Shown: one piece after another, positions 55,572 to 63,876 of the stretch
Layout of the letters: each line of letters begins with the position of its first letter
How positions within the stretch are numbered: position 1 is the stretch's first letter
NCBI GenBank assembly: GCA_963827515.1
Contig: CAWHBF010000033.1
Span: 124,001 to 188,000, forward strand
Length of the DNA: 64,000 nt
Reading direction: 5' to 3'
Source of the DNA: JABFSA01 sp963827515
GTDB lineage: Bacteria > Acidobacteriota > Vicinamibacteria > Vicinamibacterales > UBA2999
Notes under the pieces: generated by a model
Seen by the model: the letters and a program-made list of their open reading frames with translations, nothing else
Told to the model about the DNA's origin: nothing
Databases searched by the model: none
Program-made: the position numbers and the translations under genes

Positions 55572-57479
55572 TCAGCGACCGCCGAGTTGACCGGCCGAGG
55601 CTTGCGTCGCAGACCCCTCGATTTCGAAGCCGGCAGAGCGGATGCGCTCGTGCAGCAACGCACGCGCTTCCGATTCGGGGACCGACGGTGTGTCGGCGCC
55701 CGTGTGGCCTGTCACAAGGCCCGACTCGACTTCGCCGTCGCGCAGACTGACGTCGAACCATTGGTTCCCCGATACCATCATCACCGACAAGACGCCGTAG
55801 TTCGGCGGACCGCTTTCACGCAGTAGCCGTCGCCCCGAGGGGCCGTCGCGCCGCTTCACATCTGACACACCGAAAATCCGGCGGCTCGGAAATAGCGTGG
55901 TCCCAGGCAGAAGAGACTGACCGTCCATCCACGTGGGAACGGTGACGCCCAGATACGACAGCATCGTGGGCGCGACGTCGGCGATCTGGACGTTCGCAGC
56001 GACCCGACCCTTCACGGCTTGCTTGGGGAACCGAATCATCAGCGGTACACGTTCGGTTATCTTCCACTGCGACGCGTGATCGGAGTTGATCACGATGATC
56101 GTGCGTTCGAGCCGTCCCGTCGACTGGAGCGCCTCGACCAGTTTACGGATGTTATCGTCGGTCTCGCGAACCTGGCTGTCTCGAGCATCGATGTCGGGGG
56201 AGGGGCCCCCAGAGAAATGTGTGCGATCGGGGACCCATTGGCAGCAGTGCGTGTCGAGTAGATGCAGGTGCACGAACCAAGGTTCCGGAGCCTGTTCGAA
56301 GTATCGAACGAGCGTCGTCACGCGGCGTTCGTCTCTCCATTGAGGAACGACCTGCCGGCCCTCGACGTGTGCGAAGGTGTCCGCCGCTGGAGAAATGGCG
56401 AGCAGGCGCCCGAGTCGCTCGTCGATTCGCTCGGCAACCGCCGAGCGAAAGACATCTGTCTCATCGGCGGGCGGGGCATCCGGATCGACTTCCTCGAGGC
56501 TCTGCCAACGATAATTCGCGGCGTCGAAGCCTCGTACGTTCGTATCTTCCGCATCCGCGTAGTGCCGCATTCCGATTTGCAGGGTGGTATACCCCAGTGC
56601 TTTGAGCAGGACGGGAAGGGTGCGGTTCGAGTCTTCTCCCTGGAGCACCGTCGGCGGAAACGTCACATGTGTCGTGAACGGTGAACGGCCGGTGAGCAGG
56701 GTCACGAGGGAGCCGTGCGTGCGGGCGGCATTCGAGAATGCATTTTCGAAGAACAGCGTTTCTTCGCTGATGCTTTCGAGAAACGGCGTCGTGGGCCGGG
56801 AGTATCCGTAGGCGGAGAGAATCGAGGCATCGAGTCCGTCTGCCCCCAGGAACAGGATGTTCGGTCGACTGGACGCTGTCTTCGCTCCCTGGAGCGACGG
56901 CAGGACGCTGGCGTCCGGGTCGCGTGGCAGCCGCCGCGACATGACCCAGGGCGACGCGCACAAGACGATGGCGGCGATTCCGACGGCTGCTGGAATGACA
57001 CCGGGCCGGCGAAACCCCTGGCTCACCCACTCGTGCAACTTCCAACCAGCGATGGCTGCCAGGAGGCAGAGCAGCATCGTGTAGGCCACCCGAAAGATCT
57101 CGTCGGATCGGGCGATGCCAAAACCGAACACGGTATAGGTGAAGTTGTCGATCAGGACGAGCAGCAGGAACCCGCAGACGCCTGCTGCGGGAACGAGTGC
57201 GATACCGCGGACGCGCGGATACGCGATCGCCGACAAGAGGCTCGCTGCCGCCTGTGCCGCGAGGAATGGCAGCAGCGCCGGAAGAGGCGACTCCAGGAGC
57301 ACCATGAGCTGCGAGCTGAAGGGCAGAGCCGACGTAGGCGAAGGCTTCGTGATGACGAACAGCCACTCAGAGAACAAGTAGGCGATTGCCGAGAGAGGCG
57401 CCAGGGGAAGCGTCGCTGCTACCCAACGCGCCGAAGAGTCGGGGGCGGTCAGGCCAGGGGAAGCCTCAGCGGTTGGCAT
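55572..57479 (-). CDS. Membrane-bound sulfatase/phosphoglycerol-transferase-like protein
   Basis: About 635 residues. Five hydrophobic segments lie in residues 20-220 (LPLAPLSAIAYLFSEWLFVI, CGFLLLVLIDNFTYTVFGFG). The extracytoplasmic domain has NILFLGADGLDASILS (metal Asp), RTHGSLVTLLTGRSPF (nucleophile region), FVHLHLLDTHCCQW and IIVINSDHASQWK (DH). The start at 57479 overlaps the small DPGTGS gene by 14 bases. It is the first large gene of a minus-strand operon with the NoeA-like methyltransferase; ribA and another such enzyme follow. Confidence 0.85.
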   Translation of the reverse strand: MPTAEASPGLTAPDSSARWVAATLPLAPLSAIAYLFSEWLFVITKPSPTSALPFSSQLMVLLESPLPALLPFLAAQAAASLLSAIAYPRVRGIALVPAAGVCGFLLLVLIDNFTYTVFGFGIARSDEIFRVAYTMLLCLLAAIAGWKLHEWVSQGFRRPGVIPAAVGIAAIVLCASPWVMSRRLPRDPDASVLPSLQGAKTASSRPNILFLGADGLDASILSAYGYSRPTTPFLESISEETLFFENAFSNAARTHGSLVTLLTGRSPFTTHVTFPPTVLQGEDSNRTLPVLLKALGYTTLQIGMRHYADAEDTNVRGFDAANYRWQSLEEVDPDAPPADETDVFRSAVAERIDERLGRLLAISPAADTFAHVEGRQVVPQWRDERRVTTLVRYFEQAPEPWFVHLHLLDTHCCQWVPDRTHFSGGPSPDIDARDSQVRETDDNIRKLVEALQSTGRLERTIIVINSDHASQWKITERVPLMIRFPKQAVKGRVAANVQIADVAPTMLSYLGVTVPTWMDGQSLLPGTTLFPSRRIFGVSDVKRRDGPSGRRLLRESGPPNYGVLSVMMVSGNQWFDVSLRDGEVESGLVTGHTGADTPSVPESEARALLHERIRSAGFEIEGSATQASAGQLGGR

Positions 57480-57642
57480 CGTCGGCGAGGGGAGCAGCGG
57501 ACCGCCCCAAGCGCCTCGTAATGCTTGCCCAGAACCTCCGGAGGGTGTACCCCGCGCCGAGGAGGCCGGCCAGCGCCATCTGCAGCACATAGCTGCCGGT
57601 TCCGGGGTCGATGTAGGCGAACAGCACAGGGAAGTCGGACAT
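57466..57642 (-). CDS. Small DPGTGS-motif membrane protein (58 aa)
   Basis: A 58-residue protein starting MSDFPVLFAYIDPGTGSYVL, followed by a glycine-rich hydrophobic segment (QMALAGLLGAGYTLRRFW) and a basic tail (SITRRLGRSAA). Small proteins with the DPGTGS motif and one or two membrane helices occur, as I recall, next to phosphoglycerol-transferase-like genes. Here its stop overlaps the start of the sulfatase-like gene by 14 bases, so the two are coupled. It may be a membrane partner of that enzyme. It heads the minus-strand operon. Confidence 0.75.
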   Translation of the reverse strand: MSDFPVLFAYIDPGTGSYVLQMALAGLLGAGYTLRRFWASITRRLGRSAAPLADDANR

Positions 57643-57740
57643 GGCTTTCCAGTGGTGTTATCGGCCCCAGGGAGGGGAGTCTTCAGGGTTCGCGGTCCCC
57701 GGCAACAGGAGGGTCGGTACAGCCGATATATGAAACGAAT

Positions 57741-58199
57741 ATGTCCGTCATCGGGACCCGTGCGTCCGCGACCGTCCCCTTGGCGCGCCTTCTCCTGACG
57801 GGCGTCCTGCTGGCCCTGGCCGGACTACCGAACCAGACTCCGCCGACCGCGGGCGACATTTCGAATGAAACAGTCCGGTGCGAGCTCGATCCCCCGCGGG
57901 ACGTATCCGCACTGGAGGCCTGTATCGTGCGGGCGCCGCGGGATGTCGAGCTGCTACTCGACCTCGGCATGGCGTACGAGGCGGCCGGCCGATTCGAGAA
58001 TGCGCGCGCGATCTATCGCCGGGCTGTGGAGGCGGATCCGCGTGACGCGGGGGCGCGAATTCAGCTCGGCGAAGTGCTTCGCCAGTTCGGTGACGTGGAA
58101 GGTGCCCGCCGAGAGGGGGCGCTGGCCGCCGAACTCCGGCCTCACGATCCGGTCGTTCGCGCACTCGTCTCGATCAGCGCCTCGGAGTCTTCGCGATGA
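57741..58199 (+). CDS. Exported TPR protein
   Basis: A 152-residue protein. The N-terminal hydrophobic segment (LARLLLTGVLLALAGLPNQ) is a signal peptide or anchor. Then DVELLLDLGMAYEAAGRFEN and ARAIYRRAVEADPRDAGARI are TPR helices, followed by GEVLRQFGDVEGARREGALA. It probably forms a protein-binding scaffold outside the cytoplasm. Its stop overlaps the start of the third sulfatase-like gene by 4 bases (ATGA), so it is likely its partner. Confidence 0.8.
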   Translation: MSVIGTRASATVPLARLLLTGVLLALAGLPNQTPPTAGDISNETVRCELDPPRDVSALEACIVRAPRDVELLLDLGMAYEAAGRFENARAIYRRAVEADPRDAGARIQLGEVLRQFGDVEGARREGALAAELRPHDPVVRALVSISASESSR

Positions 58200-60714
58200 T
58201 GTCGCTCACGCACAGCGTGGCGCGGGCGCTCAACACCCTCTACTTCGCCGGCAGCAGCGTGTATTGCCTGCTGGGTTACAGCTCGTTCGCGAACGAACAG
58301 TTCATTCGACCGCAGCTCATCGAGTGGCTGCCGGGTCTGGTCGGCCATCATCACGAGCTCTTCTGGCTGACCGTGGTCGTGACACTGCCGACGCTGGTGC
58401 CGATGTTGCGGCGTGGTACGCCGCGCGTTCGCCTCGTGACGGCGACGTATCTCGGACTCAACCTGGCGGTTGGTTTCTGGCTCACAGCCAATCCCGTGCT
58501 TTCGATGGTGGGATCGGACGGCCGAACTCTGACGCTGGCGTTTCTGTGCCTCCTGCCTCCTCTCGCGCTCGCTGGCGTCGACCATGTCACGGTGCCGCCG
58601 CCGGTTGTCCGGCGTATCGACGACCGACGCCTGTTTGTTGCCTTGGCGACCGCCGCGGTTCTGGTATGGGTGACGTATGTTCTGTTGATCGCCTGGTACG
58701 CACCGCGCATGCCGGGCGTTGATCTGGCGCCCGCTGCACTTGCCGTTGCCATCGGCGTATCACTCGTGTCGCACTTGCTCTTGTTCGCCCTCGTGTACCT
58801 CGTGGTCAGCGCGGTACTGTCGGTCGCATCTCTTGCTCGTCATCCCTTGGCCGAGGTACTGGGCCTTGTCGGCATTGTCAGTCGTAGGACTGGCGGTGGT
58901 GCTTCAACGCGTCGTGGCCGCAACGCTGTCGTTCGGGAGCGCCGAGTCCTGGATCCTGTCGGGCTGGCTCAGTGTGGTCGTGGTCGCCGTGTGGTCCGGG
59001 CTCGTCTGGCAGCGGGTTGCGCGCACGAACGTCCCTGGAGCGACGTCCGTCGACGCGGGAGCTGTCGAAGCCGATTCCCTCGACATCTGGTTCATGCCAT
59101 TGACCGGACGTATTCACGCGATCGCCCTCGTCGGCGTTCTCCTGCTGCCAGTCCTGGCGCTGGCACTGCGAACCACCGTGGAACACTTCGACTGGAATTT
59201 CTTGCTCCAGAAGCTCGGTGTCTTCGTGGTCTGGGTGGTGGCACTCGTCGGGGCCAGCGTTGTGACACGCCGGCTCGGAGGAGTCTGGCGCGTCGGTCGC
59301 GATACCTGCGGCGCCGTCGCGGTGATGATGATTGTCATCGGACTCGCGGGCGTGCCGGCGGCATCGCGGCTGTCGGCCTGGAGCGGCGTCGGGAAGTTCG
59401 ATCCGGACTTCGCCCTCGATCGGGTACTCGGCGTTCGACGCCTCCTACCAACTCGTTCGCGATCTGCTCGAGACACGCGCAGGCGAACACGCCTCGTTCT
59501 ACACCTTCTTGAAGGGGCACTCGACGCTCGGTCGCGTCGCGGCCGACCCCGTCGACGTCCGCTTTGTGGACTCGTTCGAGAGTAAAACGCCACCTCCTCA
59601 CGTGTTCCTTTTCATCGTGGACAGCCTGCGACGCGACTACCTGTCACCGTACAACCCCAAGGTCACGTTCACTCCCGCGACGCACGCGTTCGCCGACGAA
59701 TCAGTGGTCTTCGAGCGGGCTTTTACCCGCTATGGAGCCACTGGTTTGTCGGTGCCCTCGCTGTGGACCGGCGGCATGCTCCTGCACAAGCAGTACGTCA
59801 AGCCCTTCGCACCCATGAACGCACTGGAGAAGCTGCTCGACGGTGCGGGGTATCGACGGTTTCTCAGTGACGACCACCTTGTGACCCAACTCTTTCAAGC
59901 CTCGTCCTCGACGACGCTGCTCGATGAAGGGATTCAGGAGATGGACCACACCATGTGTACGACGACCCGCGAGCTACAGGCGAAGCTCGACGCGACGATG
60001 AGCGATCCGCGCCCCGTGTTCGCCATGACGCGTCCGTTGCAGTTGCATACCGCGCGGCTCGTGCGAGACCCAGAAATCGAAGCGTCCGTATACCCTGGGT
60101 TCGTTGCACGGTATGCCGCCCAGGTGGCAGCCGTCGATCGTTGTCTGGGTGACTTCGTCGGCTACTTGAAACGGAGCGGTCTTTACGACCGCAGCGTGGT
60201 CGTACTCACCGCCGATCACGGCGAATCGCTCGGGGAGGATGGACGCTGGGGTCACGGCAACGTGCTGCATCCTGAGCTGATGCGGGTTCCGCTGATCATC
60301 CACCTGCCGGCACATGCAGCATCGAGTCTGACGGTCGATCGTTCACAGGTCGCGCTCTCGACTGACATCACGCCGACGCTGTATGCGCTTGCAGGTCATC
60401 AGCCTCGCCGCCGTGGTGCGCTCTACGGGGAGCCGCTCTTCACGCCGAAGGACCAGCCTCTCCCGGTACGGCGCCGTGAGTCGTTTCTCCTCTCGTCGAG
60501 CTACGGACCTGGATATGCGATGCTGCGGCACAATGGCCGGACGTTGTACATCGCCGATGCCGTGCAGGGGCGGGACTTTGCGTATGAGATGGGACCCGAT
60601 GGCGAGATGGCGCGGCAGACCGTCACCGACGTGATGCGAGCGGTCAATCGGACTCTCATTCGTGAGCAGATTGGCGCCATCGCGTCGGAGTACCGGTTCT
60701 CACCGGCGTGGTAG
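58196..60714 (+). CDS. Membrane-bound sulfatase-like protein (two frame breaks)
   Basis: About 835 residues over three frames. The first 400 residues hold up to ten hydrophobic segments (for example LFWLTVVVTLPTLVPML, LFVALATAAVLVWVTYVLLI, AIALVGVLLLPVLALAL). The catalytic domain has VFLFIVDSLRRDYLSPY (metal Asp), TGLSVPSLWTGGM (nucleophile region) and VVLTADHGESLGEDGRWGHG (DHG). Breaks lie near 58860-58870 and at the GGG run 59422-59424; dropping one base at the second gives YSAFDASYQLVRDLL. It is the largest of three such enzymes within 9 kb and is coupled to the TPR gene. Confidence 0.83.
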
Positions 60715-60729
60715 GCTCACGACGCTCAG

Positions 60730-60915
60730 ATGGACGATCGTTTCGACGTGACGTGCCCCTACTGCGGAGAGCAGGTCGAGATCTACGTCGAGCCTGACGT
60801 GAGCGGGAGCTTCATACAGGACTGCGAGGTCTGCTGCAATCCGTGGCGGGTTCGCGTCGTGCGCGCCGACGGCGAGCGCTTCGTTGACCTCGCGCGTGCC
60901 GACGGCTCCGAGTAG
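60730..60915 (+). CDS. CPXCG-motif cysteine-rich small protein
   Basis: A 61-residue zinc-ribbon-like protein. VTCPYCGEQVEIYVEPDVSG has the CPxCG pair and QDCEVCCNPWRV the second CxxC, enough for one zinc site. This small family is widespread in bacteria and its role is unknown. It follows the sulfatase-like gene by 15 bases on the same strand. Confidence 0.88.
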   Translation: MDDRFDVTCPYCGEQVEIYVEPDVSGSFIQDCEVCCNPWRVRVVRADGERFVDLARADGSE

Positions 60916-60965
60916 GCCGCCCGCCAGGCACGCGCGAGGGTATTGCCGAAGGTCTGGTCCGAGCC

Positions 60966-61775
60966 CTACTTCTTCGTGGCGGTGAACGCTGCGCCCCCGC
61001 CGGCCGACCCGCGAATCGTGTTGCCCTGAACACGCCCGGTATAGGTCGTGGTGCCGACGGTGAAGGTAATCTCGTCGCCGTTCAGTCGACCACTGGTGAT
61101 CGGCATGGACCCGAGTGTGCCCGATATCATCTGGAAGGTTTGGGTCAGCGTAAGCGCTCCCTGAGGCGTTTCCCAGGTTCCAGCCACCTTGGCCGGCACG
61201 ATCCACAGGTGCGCCGTACACCAACTGTTGCATTCGGGGATCGTCTCGCTCTGGTCAGGTTGCCACTCTTCCATCGTGAACGAGTTCGACACGATGCGCG
61301 TACCCGGCCTCATGTTCAGGATGGTGGGGCGCAACTTCATGTTGATCGTGGGGAGCAGGAACATCGTGATGACCTGTGCCTTCGAGAAGTCGGTCTCAAA
61401 GAGGTCGGCCTTGATGAACGTGGCGCGCGCGGTGACGCCCGCGGCGGCGGCGTTGCGCGTGGCGAGATCGACCATGTCCGGGTTGTACTCGATCCCCTGG
61501 GCGGTCAAACCGCGCTTGGCCGCGGTGATGACCGTCCGGCCGTCACCGGACCCGAGATCCATGAGGAAGTCCTTTGGTGTCACCTTCGCCATGTCGAGCA
61601 TCTTGTCGACGAGCGCCTGGGGCGTTGGCACCCAGACGACGTCCTTGCCGGCCTGCCCGACCTGGGGCTCGAACGGCTTGGCCGGTGCCTGTGTTCCCTG
61701 GGCGAGGGCCGTGACCGCAAAGACGAGGACCAAGCCGGTAGTAACAACGACCCGAATCTGACGTAGTAATCTCAT
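60966..61775 (-). CDS. Exported SAM-dependent methyltransferase-like protein
   Basis: About 269 residues. The N-terminus is a clear Sec signal peptide (VVVTTGLVLVFAVTALAQG). The methyltransferase fold follows: FLMDLGSGDGRTVITAAKRG (motif I), AQGIEYNPDMVDLATRNAAA, ATFIKADLFETDFSKAQVIT and a DxxxY-like LPTINMKLRPTILN. A C-terminal beta-rich domain (about 195-269; GTWETPQGALTLTQTFQM) is added. An exported SAM-dependent enzyme is odd because SAM is cytoplasmic, so it may bind another ligand. Start at 61775; longer upstream reading is not supported. Confidence 0.82.
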   Translation of the reverse strand: MRLLRQIRVVVTTGLVLVFAVTALAQGTQAPAKPFEPQVGQAGKDVVWVPTPQALVDKMLDMAKVTPKDFLMDLGSGDGRTVITAAKRGLTAQGIEYNPDMVDLATRNAAAAGVTARATFIKADLFETDFSKAQVITMFLLPTINMKLRPTILNMRPGTRIVSNSFTMEEWQPDQSETIPECNSWCTAHLWIVPAKVAGTWETPQGALTLTQTFQMISGTLGSMPITSGRLNGDEITFTVGTTTYTGRVQGNTIRGSAGGGAAFTATKK

Positions 61776-61898
61776 GACCAGCCCTCGGCGGGATGCGCCC
61801 GCCTCGAATAAATGTGTGAAGGCGGGAGTATATCCCGAAGAGCCATTTTTCAGCGTGCGGTGAGGTATCATCTGCGCTGCTATTAGGAGGCTAGAGCC

Positions 61899-63229
61899 AT
61901 GAGAAGGCGTGTTGACTCGAGCGCGAAGAAGAAGATGTGGGCCCTGCCCGATCGGCCTCTGCGTCGTGGCCGCGTACGTGGCCCTGGGCGCGCAGGCACC
62001 GGCGGTGCCGAACTATGTTTTCGATCCGGGCTGGCCGAAGCCGCTGCCGAACAACTGGAAGATCGGAGGCGTGACCGGCCTTGCCGTGGTGCCTGGCACC
62101 GACACGGTCTGGGCATACAACCGGCCGAACGACTTGACCAATCTCGAGCTCGAAAAGGAGACCGGGACGTCTGACTGCTGCACGCTTGCCCCCATCGATG
62201 ATTCATTTCGACAAGGAAGGGAATGTCATCGGGTCCTTTGCCGCGCCTCAGGGGCACGGGATGGACGTCGACAGCAAGGGGTTTGCGTATCTCGGGCAGA
62301 ACAACGTCCGCAAATACGACACGCGCAGCGGAAAGATGGTCGCTGAGATCCCGCACGCGCCCGAGACCGAGAACGGCCAGAAGTTCATGATGCCGCAGTT
62401 GCCCAACCATACGCCTGGGGTGGGCGGCCAGGGACCGATCGCAGGATTCCTTCCGCCGCCTCCCGGCGCTGCCGCACGCGGCGGTGGTGGCGGCGGAGGC
62501 AACGCGCAAGACCCGGCTGCGCAGGCGGCGGCCCGGGCGGCGTTCCGTGCGAAGTATCCGCCGACCACACCGATGATCGTCGGTGGGCTGGAGGAGATTC
62601 GCGTTGACGAGGCGAACAACGAGATCTACGTCCTCGACAACTACTTGAACGGCCGCATCCTCGTCTTCTCGCTCGACAAGTTCGAGTTCAAGCGGGGCTG
62701 GGGCGCGTACGGCCACAAGCTGAACGAGATCAGCACGAGCGAGGCCGACCGCGAGTACAAGCCCAACGGTCCCATGCCGAAGGAGTTCGCCGGGCACGTC
62801 ACGTTCAATTTCTCCAACGACGGGATGGTGTACATCGCCGATCGCGTCGCGAACCGCATTCAGGTCACCGACCGGCAAGGGAACTATCAGGGCAAGGAGT
62901 TCATCCTCGCGCCGTACACCGGGCGCGGTGGTTCGACCGGCGGCGTGGCGTTCTCGCCGGACAAGGAGCAGAGGTATCTCTATATCTCGGACCTCACGAA
63001 CAACAAGGTCTGGTTTCTGAATCGGGCCGACGGCAAGGTGGTGGGCACGCTCGGGAACATGGGGGACAACGGGGGACTGTTCTACGGGCTCCACATGATC
63101 GCTACCGATTCACGTGGCACGATCTACACGGGTGAGGTTTTTGCGGGAGAGCGCGTCCAGCGCTTCGTGCCGGCAAACAGCCCGCGCGGCAAGGTGCTAC
63201 AGCAGCTGTCGAAGACTCCGCTGTTCTAG
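61899..63229 (+). CDS. Secreted NHL-repeat protein, amidating-lyase-like, with Gly-rich insert (two frame breaks)
   Basis: About 440 residues. AGGAGG lies 9 nt before the ATG at 61899. A basic start (MRRRVDSSAKKKMWAL) leads, after a frame break near 61945-61955, into a hydrophobic signal segment (IGLCVVAAYVALGAQAPAVP). Propeller parts: GGVTGLAVVPGTDTVWAYNR, GHGMDVDSKGFAYLGQ, VDEANNEIYVLDNYLNGRI, NDGMVYIADRVANRIQV and LYISDLTNNKVWFL. A second break lies near 62193-62200. A low-complexity insert (AAARGGGGGGGNAQDPAAQA) sits near the middle. It is a paralogue of the gene at 12949 and ends just before a strong hairpin. Confidence 0.85.
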
Positions 63230-63246
63230 GTCTCGAGTCTCATGGC

Positions 63247-63275
63247 GACGCGGAGGAGCATCGCTCCTCCGCGTC
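63247..63275 (+). terminator. Intrinsic-terminator-like hairpin
   Basis: A perfect 12-bp stem, GACGCGGAGGAG / CTCCTCCGCGTC, with a 5-base loop (CATCG), 17 bases after the NHL-protein stop. It is followed by GGTTCCCTTCTCT, which is pyrimidine-rich but not a plain T run. It differs from the REP hairpins in sequence and lacks the GTAG foot. Confidence 0.7.
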
Positions 63276-63304
63276 GGTTCCCTTCTCTGTCACGCTCTTG
63301 TCAC

Positions 63305-63474
63305 GCGCACGCTGAAGCGTGCGCTCTACATTCAAACACCCACACACGTAACACCACACGCAGGCTGAAGCCTGCGCTCTACATTCAATCTAACTGTTCG
63401 CAGCGCAGGCAGCACCTGTAGAGCGCACGCTTTAGCGTGCGCGGCAACAACCGCTGTGTCTCTGTGGCCCGTGC
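63305..63474. repeat. REP-like palindromes and a CACAGAG-type repeat
   Basis: Hairpins 63305-63324 (GCGCACGCT ga AGCGTGCGC, then TCTAC), 63359-63376 (CGCAGGCT ga AGCCTGCG, then CTCTAC) and 63423-63442 (preceded by GTAGA; GCGCACGCT tt AGCGTGCGC). At 63454-63474 lies an inverted copy of the start of the composite repeat at 51617 (20 of 21 bases). It is again between convergent genes. Confidence 0.88.
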
Positions 63475-63477
63475 CTG

Positions 63478-63876
63478 CTAGAACAGCACGGTCGCGTCGA
63501 TGAATATGCCCGTCCGCGGCGCATAGATCACCGCATGGTCATCGATGACGCCTCGCCGGTACTCGTGCGGCAGCACCATGAGCCGGCGCTCGACCGCCCA
63601 CGGGAGCGGCTGAATCTTGCGCTGCCAGCCCGGAGGGAGGTGGCCCGTGCGGCTGTACTTCTTCTGCAGCCCCGGTGGGAGGCGGCGATACCGGGGCTCG
63701 TAGTACTCGCGCACGACGTGCCGGTCGCCGGTCGAGAACACAATCTGGACGTTTCCGTTGGCGTCGCGGCGATAGTCCCGGTAGTCATCGCGACGGTCGT
63801 CCCGTCGTTGCGCCGCGTCCGACGTGGCAATCCCGACGAGCAGGACGGCCGCCATCACGCAGAGTGCGGTTCTCAT
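63478..63876 (-). CDS. Secreted basic protein, CigR/RcnB-like
   Basis: A 132-residue protein with a signal peptide (TALCVMAAVLLVGIATSDAA), a Arg/Asp-rich segment (QRRDDRRDDYRDYRRD), and PPGLQKKYSRTGHLPPGWQR, the PPGL..K..LPPGW pattern of CigR/RcnB-like periplasmic proteins. The C-terminus is HAVIYAPRTGIFIDATVLF. GGAGG lies 6 nt before the ATG at 63876. Such proteins are linked to metal homeostasis or virulence control in Enterobacteria; the role here is unknown. Confidence 0.78.
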   Translation of the reverse strand: MRTALCVMAAVLLVGIATSDAAQRRDDRRDDYRDYRRDANGNVQIVFSTGDRHVVREYYEPRYRRLPPGLQKKYSRTGHLPPGWQRKIQPLPWAVERRLMVLPHEYRRGVIDDHAVIYAPRTGIFIDATVLF

